DNA of 64,000 bases from Acheta domesticus (GCA_031308135.1 JAHLJT010008756.1:75251397-75315396), one strand, 5' to 3'. Shown: positions 22,380 through 33,572, numbered from the stretch's first letter. A program made the numbers and translations. The notes: a model not told the origin generated them from the sequence alone.

Positions 22380-22610
22380 GAAGGGAGGGTGGCAGGGCGA
22401 GAAGTTGAGTTCGGGAGAGCGAGAGCGTGTGTGCTGCAAGGGCGGAGGGTGGGAGGGCAAGAGGGTGAAAGTGTGAGGGGGCGGGGCTGGCTTTGCAAGA
22501 GACGTGGCGACACACGCAAGCGACGCGGCTGCCGCCGTGTGGGAAGCCGGAGACGGCGCTTTTGTGTTTTCTCTTCCCCGGGAAAGCTACGGCAGCACGA
22601 AGCACGTTAA
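22380..22610. other. GC-rich islet, possible promoter
   Basis: CpG-rich sequence with GCGACGCGGCTGCCGCCG lies 350 bp before the candidate exon at 22960 in the same direction. A promoter role is inference only. Confidence 0.3.
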
Positions 22611-22959
22611 AACTTCACAAGGGCGTTTACGTTTCATCTGTTGGCGTTTTATTGTGTTTTCGCTGGGTTTTATTTTTAGAGATATGTTTACATTAGGAAA
22701 CTAGTCGCGTTGTGAAGTTATCTCAAGTAAGCGTGCGCCGTTTCGTAAGTCCAGAGAATTCCCTTCTGTGAGGCTTTCCGTGAGAAACTAATAGTTAGAA
22801 AGGTCAAATAGGAGGAAGATCGATAAAGGAAGCAAAGCGTAGACACTATTTATTGTTCAACATTCATCCATTGAAAAGTATGTCAGACACTTGGAGAAAT
22901 AACTGTAAAATTGTAAATTAATGAATTTATTTGGAAAATGACATTAAAGTTTGTGGAAC

Positions 22960-23090
22960 ATGGATCACAACCAGCGATGCTGCAAATACATCTCCTCCCT
23001 CAAGGGCAAAAAGGAGAAGGGAAGGGGATTAGAGCACAGGGGATACAAGTGCTCTGAGTGTGGTATCGAGAAAACCGAGTTCACAGTTGC
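22960..23090 (+). CDS. Candidate first coding exon with splice donor, unrecognised protein
   Basis: The ATG at 22960 has A at -3 and G at +4, a strong start context, with an in-frame stop just upstream. The 43 codons that follow prefer C or G at the third position (TCC TCC CTC AAG GGC and so on), unlike the AT-rich neighbourhood. The peptide is hydrophilic, lysine-rich in the middle (LKGKKEKG), and ends with a CxxC pair in YKCSECG. The exon would stop at 23090, in the middle of a codon, before GTGAGTATAG, a strong 5' splice site. Without splicing the frame ends three bases later. No acceptor or next exon is identified, and I do not recognise the protein. Confidence 0.35.
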
Positions 23091-23539
23091 GTGAGTATAG
23101 AAAACGCTACGAAAGACATTTTCTTTCTACCGTTAGAACGCGGTAACTGTTTAATCAATTGGAATACTATTTGTTCACGAAATAAAATGGGTTTTTCAAT
23201 TTACACTGCTCCTCCTACCTCAAATTTTGCCAAAAATGCACTTATACTCCTAGCGCTTTGAACCCTTCAAGTACAATCCTAGCTTCGATTCTTCAGATAA
23301 GAGTTGTTTTAGAAATATTGTGGAATTATAATAACTCATTTTAAGAAAAAAAAGTACATTCACCTAATTGTGTCTCCTAAGATGCGATATATCGTAACAT
23401 ATATTCGTTACCTATCCAACGTTTTCGAGAGAACAGTTATCGGTAACTTTTGCAACGCCCCTTTCCTTGAAGAGTAAGAGGAAACTTCAATCGGTCGCGA
23501 GCCAGAGCAGTGAGGATGAGAAGGATTTAGCGGACCACT

Positions 23540-23788
23540 CAGGAGCGGATCCAGCCGATCATTTTTGAGGGGGGCATCATAGATTATTGTTAAATAATAA
23601 ATATTTGTTATCATAGTGTATATAATTTTTGTAGTGTATATACGATATACAATATTATTTTTTAATTAGTCTATCATAAATAAATATTTAAATAAATTTT
23701 GCCTAATAAAGGAAGATAAAAGAAAACTTTTAGGTCTTTTTGGGGGGAGAGTTGACCCTCATGCCCCTCCCCCCTGGTTCCGCCACTG
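23540..23788. mobile_element. hAT-type MITE (GCGGATCCAG ends)
   Basis: The left end is CAGGAGCGGATCCAGC and the right end GGTTCCGCCACTG, imperfect inverted repeats of a widespread hAT-type terminal motif. Flanking octamers GGACCACT and GGGACACT agree at 6 of 8. The inside is AT-rich. Its relative at 60465-60731 shares the order of AT-rich blocks, including TCATCATAGATT and ATAAATAAATATTTAAAT. Confidence 0.8.
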
Positions 23789-23859
23789 GGGACACTTGTG
23801 GTCGAGAGCCATTCTTTATTCTGGACCGCCGCTAATTTCCCAATTTAACTCGTTTCCAA

Positions 23860-24130
23860 TATGAAGCCACTTCAGCCCACAGTCGCTTTCATCCAACACT
23901 CCTCCCGGCCGCAGCTCCAGCGGCCGAACACCCGGAGCCACCTCATCGGAGGGCGAGGCGCTGCTTTGTCCGCGTATCATGTTCCCCACCGAGGAGCCCG
24001 CGCTCTGTTGTGCTGCGGGCCGCAAGGAAGCCGCCAGAAGCCTCGGTCTTCCGCGCGTGGGCAGCAGCAACTAGAACGGCCGGGGGAGCAAGGGTGGAGG
24101 CTGTACAGCCCGGCGTCGGAGGAGAAAATC
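23860..24130. other. GC-rich islet
   Basis: CpG-rich, with 110 open plus codons and 84 open minus codons and no recognisable domain. Could be a CpG-type promoter or exon; unproven. Confidence 0.35.
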
Positions 24131-24294
24131 CGATCAATGCGAATGGAGGAAGTGATTAAAGATCAGGTTATGAAGGGACAAAATGTATCCTAAAAATAGC
24201 TAAGGAAGAAGGAAATGCGCTTCTCAATATTACCGCACCTGCTCAAAGACGTGCAGAATCTGCAACTAATTGTGTATGAGGGAGGCAGAGATAA

Positions 24295-24480
24295 GTAGAG
24301 AGAGACACACACACACAAACTGAGAGGGACAGAGAGAGACGGAGAGAGAGAGAAGAGGGAGAGAGAAAGGAAGGAGAGAAGAGAGAAAGGCGGGTGAGTG
24401 ACGAAGAGAGAATCAAAGAGAAAGAAGAGAGACGCAGGGAGACAGGGAGAGAGAAAGGGAGAGGGAAGGAGAAAGAGGGA
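24295..24480 (+). repeat. (GA)n-rich low-complexity tract
   Basis: GAGAGA runs with a short (CA)n inset; the plus strand is almost entirely purine. Confidence 0.9.
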
Positions 24481-24486
24481 GATAAA

Positions 24487-24522
24487 GACTACCGAAGCTC
24501 GGCAGAACGAGCTCCGATAGTC
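24487..24522. repeat. Strong 15-bp hairpin
   Basis: GACTACCGAAGCTCG and CGAGCTCCGATAGTC pair around a 6-base loop, with two wobble-type positions. It sits directly after the purine tract. It may be the end of a MITE or a structured RNA; no U-run terminator follows. Confidence 0.6.
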
Positions 24523-24529
24523 TATACTA

Positions 24530-26555
24530 ATAAGTGTGAATTCAACGATATTTAACCTAATGTCTAAACCACAAAAAGGAGTGTATGAAAGGATAAGAAG
24601 TTTTTACAGGCCCTTCTTCAGGGATATCGCCAAGTTTGGTAAAGATTAGTACATTACAAGGACAGAAAATAAATAATTTAATTAATATGTTCGTAGATGA
24701 ATCACGATCATTATTTTACGCATGTTGCTAAAAGCAGATTGGTTCCCAATATATTCCGTTGGAGACCAGTAGAGGTGCAGTAGAACTGATACCTAACAGA
24801 TTTGCTAGAGGCCAGTAGCAGCGCGTAAGATAAAAATTTTCAATCTAATGACAATGTATGAAAAATAAAAATGTAAGAAAATAATAGTATTTTATTAAAA
24901 TTTATGCCATTTACATTACAAATAATAATAATATTCAACATCACAGTTTCTATAAAATTGATCTTTTCCTTCTTTCACAAGCACTGGATACGACGCAAGC
25001 CCAGGCAACGCCGTTGTTTTCCTAGCGAAATAAGAAAAAGAGATAGGATTGATTATTTAATTGCATACGGGCTGAGGCACGTAACATGGCCACAGGAAAT
25101 ATCTTCGAAACTGATTGAGAACTTGTAATTAGATTTACGCTGAGTTGTTGTGAACTTTTAGGGAAATAACTTCTCTCGTTTCCTTGTTTGTAACATTCTT
25201 ATTTTGGAGATATTTTGGAGCAACTTAAAATTTTTAAATGGAAGTACAAGTGTCTTCGCCATCTTTCTAAATTCTTAAAAACAAGAACACAATGATATAA
25301 GAATGTTTAATATTAGGAAAGTAACAGTAGCGTTCTACATTTCCTCATAAGCTTCATCTGACTTTGATTGCACTCACATGTTTCATCTTGCAACCTACCT
25401 GTACACGACCTGGTTTTCGCGAGTCCACAACGGCTGAGTTTCCATTAAGTGATCCTGAAGTTACGCACGTGATGTGGACATTAGGCAAGGGAAAGTTAAG
25501 ATGAATTACATCTATTTAGCGTCATAAAAATTAATGTAATGTAATATAGATTCAGCATCATTATACATTTTGATAAGTGCAACATTAGCCTTATGTAACT
25601 TCGATGGATTTCTAAAGCTGGATTGAAGGGTAATGTACATTACCGTATTATGTCGGCAGAATAGAGCTTATTCCGGGTAGGTCTGTGCCGCGCTGGTGTG
25701 AGATCCTAATCTTCCCGGATTTATTTATGAATAGCGGCATTTACATTGAGTCTTTTCTGCCCAGGGTGAGCATTGTTCAGTATGGTGACGTGTGAAGAAG
25801 GTGCTCCTGTCTTCCTGTGAGATCCTGGTTGGGAAAATCCTACAACCACTCCCCGTGCATGTCGGCACCGGATCTCTGTGATAAACCATGCATTACACAT
25901 ACGGGACTAACGAACATAGATGATGCGCTCGGAATCATTAACCAACCAATCGTAACTACTTCCAGTACAGTACGAGTAAGATGGAACCCAGGTCCAAATG
26001 GTGAAGATAGCACGTGGGAATTCAAGGCGAAGTTGTAATACAACGGAGATTGCTTATCTATATAACTAATTTTTGATGCTTGAAAAATTAAGAGAAAATT
26101 ATGCAGTCACTGGCCTTTTCAGCGGAGTCTATAATTTTGTTAGATACCCAGGAACTCGGGAAAAATACGAAAACCAAAGAAATAGTTTTGATTTTGACGG
26201 ACAAAATCAAATATTTTATTGTGTTATTCCGCCTACTTTCGTACTGCGCCGGGCATATCGACTGAATTTTCGTACTGAGTGCGACACTGCTTACGACTGA
26301 CGTCATGCGACAGTAAACCTCTAAGGAAGAGGCCGCTCTCCGTGAAATAGTTGCTTTTCAAGTTTTGCATAATGGAACAGAATCTTTTTTACCATCGTAT
26401 ATATGTGGTATCAAGAAATTGTGTTAGTGCATATCTACTTTTCTATGCAGTATTCGAGAAGACTGTTTTTGTTAAAATATTTCATTTATAAAGTGTTATA
26501 CGGGATTATTTGTTCTTGAGCAGCGTGTGGGCTACTTTTCGTAGAACCATTTTGC
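24530..26555. other. AT-rich stretch, nothing firm
   Basis: Frames at 24904, 25817 and 26073 (73-75 codons) show no recognisable motif. Confidence 0.35.
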
Positions 26556-26559
26556 GTGG

Positions 26560-27110
26560 TTTTGTTCAATGGCATTTCGGCTGCAGCAGGCCACCAGTCG
26601 CACTACATTTCGGAGCAGTTCCGAAAGTGTAGAAACGACGAGTGTCGACGAGGCAAAGCGGACGAGCGTTGGCTGCGGTGGAACCGGAGTTAGCTGCGGT
26701 TGCGTACAGGTGGCGTCCGCGGTTGCGGTCATGCACGCTTCCACGGCGCCACATCACCGCGTTACCCACACCTCCTCAGCCGTCCCCGCCGTCCTCACTG
26801 ACCCACTGCCCACAGCTTCCCCCACCACATCGCCAGCCCGCAGCTTCCACCAGCCCCGCCGCCGCAGCCAACATCGGCCGCCGCAAGAGTCACCGTGCCC
26901 TCACCACCCAGCCACCCCCTTCGTGAGGTGGCTCGGACCCGCCCCCTCCCCTGCCGGAAACCGTCAATGGCGCTGGGCGAACTTGGAACTCCGTCCAGCA
27001 AGCAGATAGCGATGCCGCCGCCCTTCCGCGGGCACCTGCCCGCCCTTGGTGGACTTCCACGCCCCGTGCGCCACTCAGCCGTCGTTTAGGGCTCTGTGCA
27101 CTTAGGAAAA
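26560..27110. other. GC-rich islet with long open frames
   Basis: CpG-dense DNA is open on the plus strand for 146 codons (26569-27009). The predicted peptide is rich in S, T, P, A and H without a domain. It directly precedes a hAT MITE. It may be a promoter or a 5' exon; the minus strand is equally open, so coding is not demonstrated. Confidence 0.3.
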
Positions 27111-27118
27111 CAGTAGGG

Positions 27119-27349
27119 CAGTGTTGTCAAGGTCGATGCGAGCGGGAGTCCGTGGCACGAGTGCCATGGCGAAATCGCCTCTCCACGCAGATCATAACCC
27201 CGCCGCAAGGGACAACGCCATCACTATTGTAAAACGGCTGGGTTACTAATAGTTTCCTCTCCCGACGCTAGTGATGCAGAGAAGCTCGTAGAAAGGCACG
27301 GTGCCGCGAGACGTGCCACTGCATCCAGTAGGAGACTTTGACATCACTG
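27119..27349. mobile_element. Short hAT-type MITE, family M, copy 1 (exact 8-bp duplication)
   Basis: The element starts CAGTGTTGTCAAGGTC and ends GACTTTGACATCACTG, an imperfect terminal inverted repeat of about 16 bp. It is flanked by the identical octamer CAGTAGGG (27111-27118 and 27350-27357), the diagnostic hAT target duplication. The inside is GC-rich, including GACAACGCCATC, TATTGTAAAACGG and AATAGTTTCCTCTCC, shared with copies at 32888 and 60165. At 231 bp it is non-coding. Confidence 0.95.
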
Positions 27350-27606
27350 CAGTAGGGACCTTTGGCATTTTTCTAACATCTGAACCTCAAGCACTACAAA
27401 TCACATTGGACAGTGATGTTGGACTTAACGAATTCATAACGCTCGAGTTCAAGAAGAGTTTTAGTGTCCTGATGGAAACCCGTGCACAATAAAACATTAA
27501 ACAAGCCAATCTGCCTAAAAAGAAAACGTCTCCGATCGTCAAATTAATTGATTATATTAATTCCGGGTGCGTCAATTGATAATAGCATCAGTAGCGTGTT
27601 TTTAAC

Positions 27607-27920
27607 TCGGGAGGTGGCGGTGATCTTCCCCTCATGAATGGCGAGCTTACAGGGACACCACCCCAGCCGGAGAAACAATAAGCTCCTGACCCGTTTCGTA
27701 GGGTATTGCTCCGGCATTCACCTGCTGTTAGTCAGAGGAACCATGGAAAACTACTGATCAGAGCATCCATCCATTAGAATTCTCCTGGTATCACTAATTA
27801 ATCAATCAATGGGCCTAGCTCTGTAGCTAGTGTTGAAAATCCTGCCAGGGTGGGGTATCGAACCTTGGGACTTCCCGGTCAGAGGTGGAAGTGACATCAT
27901 TTGATGCCTATCACCTGAGT
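27607..27920 (-). mobile_element. SINE-A copy 3, middle and tail shortened
   Basis: The head at the right keeps a degraded B box (GGGTATCGAACCTTGG on plus). The body blocks TAGAATTCTCC and CTACTGATCAGAGCA are present. About 150 bases of the tail half are missing around 27660-27690. Lies 260 bp after a hAT MITE. Confidence 0.8.
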
Positions 27921-28180
27921 GTGTTGATATATTTAAACTAATTGTGTTATTTACTAACTCATTTTATTTACTAACTCAGTTTGTAATAAAAATGCTTATT
28001 TCCGACACTTGTCGCTCATTTATGGATCTGAAAATGTCGTTTCCTCTCTCAATTTTCCTCGATTGCCTGCCGCACCTGTGACACTGAGTAACCATACCCG
28101 CTGGGGCAAGGGCAGAGATACGTCTGCCCGGATTGATTTATTGATTGATTGATTATTATTACGGCCAAGTTAATTATTCC

Positions 28181-28543
28181 CGTAAGTGTAGTGCCTTTTT
28201 GTTCGGGAGATTGCGGTGACCTTCTCCCGCTGGATAGCGACAGCTGGCGCCGACCTACCGTCAGGTAGCCCAACCAGGTATCTCCCCCAACGTTCTGGTT
28301 TACACAATCAGGTATCTCCCACCAGCGGGGCACCACCCGAGCCGGGACATGCTCTAATCTCCCGACCGGTCTCCCTACATATGTGGTAGTGTAGAGGATG
28401 TAAGTCCAGACAGCGACAGAACACGACCTAGCTACCTGGCTAGTGTCGAAAATCTTGTCATCGCCGGACTCGAACCCCAGGACCTCTTGGTCAGAGGCAC
28501 TGCAGTGACATCCGTTAACGCCCTGAGTGGCGTCTCCCGGCCT
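28181..28543 (-). mobile_element. SINE-A copy 4, internal deletion
   Basis: The tail half is intact, with a small internal duplication of CAGGTATCTCCC at 28276 and 28310. The body between about 28405 and 28410 jumps from the TGTAAGT block to GTCCAGACAGCGAC, so roughly 130 bases are deleted. The head retains GGACTCGAACCCC. (ATTG)n and (ATT)n at 28137-28160 lie at the 3' side and may be its tail. Confidence 0.85.
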
Positions 28544-28559
28544 GTGCTCGGAAGGGCAA

Positions 28560-29990
28560 ATATGTGCCCGCTTCTCTCCTACACCAAATGATGCTTATCA
28601 TCATTTTCACCGAACTGTAATAATTGTATAAACAAAATATCTATTTAATTTTTTCATCAAATCTTTAAGCCAACAACACTTTATTTACAACAAGCAGCCG
28701 TGTTTATGTTCACACATTGAGTAATTATTATCCATTAACAACAACAACAGCATCGAGTAAAATAAATGTTTCATTTATTACGAATTTTATGCTTTCTTTC
28801 TAATTAAAGCATCAATGTTTCTTGATTAGTGCAAAAATGTATATTTACTCGCTCGACGCAAATTCTATTAAAAAAATTCATCAGCTTTTGTATTATTAAG
28901 GTAATTGAAATTCATTTATTTTATAAATTAATAATGGAAATGAAAATGCTGAGAAATATTTTCATGAATAAATTATAACGATAACGTACCCAAGAGAAAG
29001 GCGTTGTAATAATGGTGAGAAATAGAATATTTTCATTTATGCAATACTATCACACTGTATGAATAAAGTAAATTTCAAGAAAGAATTGTCATAATGAACT
29101 CACCTTATTGCAAAGCAACACTACAAATATTATGGAATATTAATGCAAATGCATTGTTATATGTATAATTTTATTCAACTTACAATTCATAACACACCAT
29201 GAAAGTCATAACCTTTCCAATCTTCATGACTCAAAAGAAATTAAGCTCAATGAAAAAGGATAATTGTTCATTCTCAATATGAACTGGAAGCATACACATT
29301 TCAAGAAGAAATAACGAAAGAAAATTATTAATGTGCTTTGAATAATTGCTCCTGTCAAAATATACCTTTTACTTTTTCCTAGAATATAACGGATGATAAT
29401 GGGAACTTTCCGGAACTTCCTGCAAAAGGAAGAAAACTGTGCACGTAAAAGGCGCGCAAATGTAAAATTAATTTTGCAGGAAGCCATTAGTGCAACGACT
29501 CAATTCATCCGTTGTAGTCAACCTTCACCATTTTTTCGCAAAAAATATCACCACTTTGTATCTGCACTTTATCTTCATATTAACGATGAGCTATCAGTTT
29601 CTAGCCAGGTGGAGAAATATTCTGAAATTACGAAAAGGAGCCGTATGTTGAAAGGTAATTTACGAGTCAGATGAGTTGAAGTACAAAATAATTACTTTAA
29701 TTAAATTTTAACGTGCGATTCATCATCAATGAATTTTGGACCTTAAAGGACGTGCAATTAATTGTTATTTATTGCACAATTCGATGTCTATTCACAATTT
29801 GGTATCCATTTTCTTTGATTCCGAAGATCAAACGTAAGGTGAATTTTGTACGTAATGTACAACTTCTTAAAGATGTTATTGCCTATCCGTTCATGAGTCT
29901 TGATGACTGTTTTAGTGTACATGTAACATAAAATTATCTAACAGAGTTTGCATAAATGAAAATTGATCTCAGTAATTTGAGAAAACATGT
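28560..29990. other. AT-rich stretch, nothing recognised
   Basis: No supported feature; the frames at 29224, 29393 and 29713 lack motifs. Confidence 0.4.
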
Positions 29991-30000
29991 TACCAAGTAT

Positions 30001-30440
30001 CAATATTTTTATTCTAAATATCTGTTCGATCGCATAGCGATTATCATCACAACTAATTTGAAAATATGTACAGTAAATATAATGAATGAAAATATGTTTA
30101 TTGAATAAAATAAATGAAATATAAAATAAAAGAGTGAATATTATTTACCAAATGTAATGTTAAGTAGTATAACAGATGCCTAAGCAAACTGGATCACATA
30201 CTTTGCAGCGTCTGGCGGGAAACGAAGTTCTGCGGTTTTCAGCCCAGACTGCAAGATTTGTACTATTCAGTTTTCTTGCTCATCTGCCATACTACTTTCA
30301 ATTACACTTTGTAAATAATGTGTACAATTTTTCAATTTATATTTCATGTGTTCTATTCAACAATGTTATAATTCCTTTAGATATTTTCAAATCAGCCCTG
30401 ATGATGATCGTTACGCGATTGAAAAGATCTTTATTTATTT
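30001..30440. mobile_element. Inverted-repeat element with CTGATGA/GAAA signature in both arms
   Basis: The left arm (30001-30171) and right arm (30289-30440) are inverted copies. Examples are TACTACTTnnnATTACA, GTAAATAAT, TTTATATTTCAT, TATTCAA and ATTTTCAAAT, in the same order. Each arm ends outward in a TGATGAT block, a short stem ATCG...CGAT and GAA. The right arm has CTGATGA at 30398-30404 and GAAA at 30421-30424. A GC-richer 117-bp spacer separates the arms. The layout mirrors the element at 54569. It is possibly derived from the terminal region of a Penelope-like retroelement; the catalytic motif is imperfect (extra U before the stem). Confidence 0.6.
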
Positions 30441-30599
30441 ATTTATTTACGTCAAAAACAGTTAAAAACTGCGTGTGACGAGCTATGGGGAGAAGTGAAT
30501 TTTGTGCACGTTTTCATAATTCTGTGGTCTTTATCCTAAACCATATTCTAGTCGAATCTTGAATACAGAAAAGAGAGTTTTTTTTTCGAGTTTTGGTGA

Positions 30600-30705
30600 C
30601 AAAATATTCGCTCCTATATAATAAAATATAAGAAAATAAATATATAACATATATTTATATATTTATTATATAAGAAAATAAATATATATATATATATATA
30701 ATATA
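30600..30705. repeat. AT-rich low-complexity tract with (TA)n
   Basis: Repeats of AAGAAAATAAATATATA are followed by a pure TA run. Confidence 0.85.
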
Positions 30706-30709
30706 AGAT

Positions 30710-31880
30710 CTTAAGAATAAAAATATTGATGCCTGACAACAACTTCTCTGAAATTATTAGATCGTATCAACATCACCATCAAAATTATTAATGATCTCAG
30801 TAAGTTTGTATACGTGCCATTTTCATATTAATTCTCTCTTGTAGCGCCTCGTTTCCAGGCACAACCTGATCTCAAAAGCCCCGTAATCAACACTACTTAC
30901 AATTATTTCGTGCTACGTGTGCAAATCAAACAGCGAGCGTATCCTATTCCTGTAGAGCCAACTGTGATGTGCACAAGCTTCCTCTTTCACATCCACGCCG
31001 CTATCCGGCGACGTCAACGTGAACAAAATCCTCGGTTGCTGACTGTGGCTTCAGGCCCACCCACGTGTGTAAATCACGCCACCCTCAACGCAAATATTTC
31101 TGCGCCGAGGTTGTCACAGTCCCTGCACGCTCGCTTCATGAAATTAATTAAAAGGTCAGGCGAGCTCAAATAACACCACAGGGTGTTGCGGAGGGATTTA
31201 TCGGGTGAATATTAATCCCGTATTCCGAAACGTCAAATCTGACGATTTATTTATCCCAAACAGGAAATTATGGCTTCAAAACTAATTGACATTATCACCA
31301 ATTGCGGGCTTGTAAAAATTTCATCTGTAACGAAAATTGACAAATTTCAATGGAGTCGTACTATGAAAGATCGGTCATAAAACGTGATCACATCGTAATT
31401 TTATCTCCAATTCCTCATCGTCATAAAGAAGGTAGAATTAATATATTAGAATGCACTGTCATTTAACTATTTTAACTATTTTTCTTGAAAGCGTAATAAA
31501 GCAAATTTGTTTTCTTCTTCCGTTTTGTTACCTCTCATTCAATTTGATCCTCATTCCAATACTACGGGACAATTTGAGCTCATATAAATTTATGGAACGA
31601 AGAATTACGAGCAAATAAAAAGATCATCGGACTTCCTCAGGTTAATACTCTTAATGGAGTATGATTAACAAAAAAGTCTTACAAGATAGCTTCCGTCTAC
31701 CACCGATTCAACTAAAGATTTCAATTCTCAATCCGAATCCAAAAATTAAACAAACGAATAAATTTTCTTTTTCGAAAGTCTACAGAACCATTACTATATT
31801 CAGGATTGAAATATAAACTTCTTCCACAGTGGAAACATTTTTTTTTGTGGAATGTGAAGTATTTTTTTTCCTTTTTCTGC
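30710..31880. other. AT-rich stretch with short GC-richer part
   Basis: An 87-codon plus frame at 30910-31173 lies in slightly GC-richer DNA but shows no motif. Confidence 0.35.
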
Positions 31881-31889
31881 GGCATTTTG

Positions 31890-32330
31890 CTATTAGGAGC
31901 TTGCCGTTTTCACCCTCCAGAACGCTAGGTCCTCCCAATCTCCTGGTTTGAGGCCTCTATGCTCCGTGGCTTCCTGGATGTATTTTTTCCATTCTAAAAC
32001 TGGTCTGCCTCTTCTTCTCCTCACAGGTACTTGTCACTTTAAGATCTTGTGTGGCCATCTGTTTTCAAATATTCTCTGAACATGTCCCTACCATAGTAGA
32101 TCTCTATTTTCCAAGGTTTTTCTAATAGAATAAATTATATTCATCCTTCTCTATATTCCTTCATTTCGCAATCTGTCCCTAGGACTAAATTGTAGGCATC
32201 GTCTCATATAGTCTATTTATAGTCATATTTTGTTTGTGGCCAGATTTCCGCTCCGCATAGTGCTATACTTTCTACTACACGGTGGAATATCCTTCTCTTG
32301 ACATCTTGGCAGATATTGTCATTCCATAAT
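31890..32330 (-). pseudogene. Non-LTR retrotransposon ORF2 C-terminal relic
   Basis: The minus strand read in shifting frames gives DVKRRIFHRVVESIALCGAE then IWPQT. After stops and frameshifts it gives RRRRGRPVLEWKKYIQEA and HRGLKPGDWEDLAFWR. This is the standard tail of LINE-type polymerases: the thumb segment with YGAE/CGAEIW, then the RRRGRP..W box near the C terminus. Several stops and frame changes make it dead. No reverse transcriptase catalytic core remains here. Confidence 0.7.
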
Positions 32331-32429
32331 ACACCGTGTAATATAATTCCATAATACGCCGTGTTTGGTTTATATATTTTTTAAACGCAAAAATGTGAAA
32401 AAAAGAAATGGATGAGAATTTGAACGTCT

Positions 32430-32870
32430 AGTGTGCGAGGAGAGTTAAAACGCCTGAAGCTGATCGTGGCGTTGGAATGTGATTTCTGGCAAATACGCTT
32501 TGCCGAATGGACATTTCGGCGTCCCAAGATACAACGCAACTGGGCGGCACGGCGGTGGGCAGGGTGGGCGCCGAAGGCTACCGCGGGTCTATGGAAGGCG
32601 GTCGTTTCGGCCGGGCTGGGCCGGTCGAGCCGCTAATGAACACAAATTGCCTGCTTCCCTTTCCCTGACCCCGCCCGTGCCCTCGCCCTTGCCCTTGCTC
32701 TGGCTCTCACTAGTACTCCATCTCCCCCACGAAGGACCCTCCCCCTTTCTTCTTGGATGGGAGCGGATGGGTGGCGTTGACTCAAGCCGGGGCGCGGGAA
32801 GGGGAAGGGCGACTCAGCTCGCGGTATCGTTATGCGATGCGATGGTTGGGTCAGGGTGTTGAGGGATGAC
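32430..32870. other. GC-rich islet
   Basis: CpG-rich, open for 127 plus codons (32479-32862), with a proline/leucine-rich peptide and no domain. It directly precedes a hAT MITE, as at 26.6-27.1 kb and 59.9-60.16 kb. Confidence 0.35.
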
Positions 32871-32887
32871 CTCTGGTTAGATTACGG

Positions 32888-33113
32888 CAGTGTTGTCAAT
32901 GTGGATGCCAAGAGCGGGAGTCTGTGGCACGAGTGCAACGACGAACTCGCCTCTCCACGCACCTCGCCGCAAGAGACAACGCCATCCCTATTGTAAAACG
33001 GCGGGGTTACTAATAGTTTCCTCTCCCGACGCTAGTTGCGCAGAGAAGCTCGTGGCATGGCACGGTGCCGTGAGGCGTGCCACTGCCACCAGTAGGAGAT
33101 CTTATCACCACTG
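32888..33113. mobile_element. Short hAT-type MITE, family M, copy 2 (exact 8-bp duplication)
   Basis: Starts CAGTGTTGTCAATGTGG and ends ATCTTATCACCACTG. It is flanked by identical octamers GATTACGG at 32880-32887 and 33114-33121. The interior is highly similar to the copies at 27119 and 60165. It is 226 bp and non-coding. Confidence 0.95.
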
Positions 33114-33121
33114 GATTACGG

Positions 33122-33570
33122 GGTAAGGAGGCAGAATGCTGAGCAAATAATTTTCGCGAAGTATAACAGCCAAATAGAAATAATTTCTGCCAATAAATAT
33201 CGTAAAATATAACAGCCCTGGACAGAAAGAATTTCTGTTACAGTAAATTTAGAAAAAGTAAAGGGGAAGAGATCTCTAGCAAAATCTATTTGGAACAGAA
33301 ATGAAAAATTGCTAAAGCCAAAGCAAAGGCGTGAGCCAAAGCCGGCATAGCTTCGTGGGGTACGAATGGTTTCAAAAGTTTTCCAAAAAAAGAAATGAAA
33401 AATTGTTTGCACACATTTTCAGGTATAAAACATTATTAATTATCAATTTTGTCTGCAAATAGTTGGAAAAAGAGAAGTAGAGAGTCCTAGAATTAAAATA
33501 ATAGAATAATTTCAGAAAGAACTAAACCTCACTAAGTATACAGAGTTGAAGAGGACAGCGGAGAATAAAA
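33122..33570. other. Nothing firm
   Basis: A short AT-rich spacer. A 98-codon minus frame (33116-33412) is phenylalanine-rich and motif-free. Confidence 0.35.
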
Positions 33571-33572
33571 TG

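Noticed and set aside
21576..22605. Three minus-strand frames of 283-340 codons
   Set aside because: They overlap in all three phases, are P/S/L-rich and follow from a purine-only plus strand in a tandem duplication.
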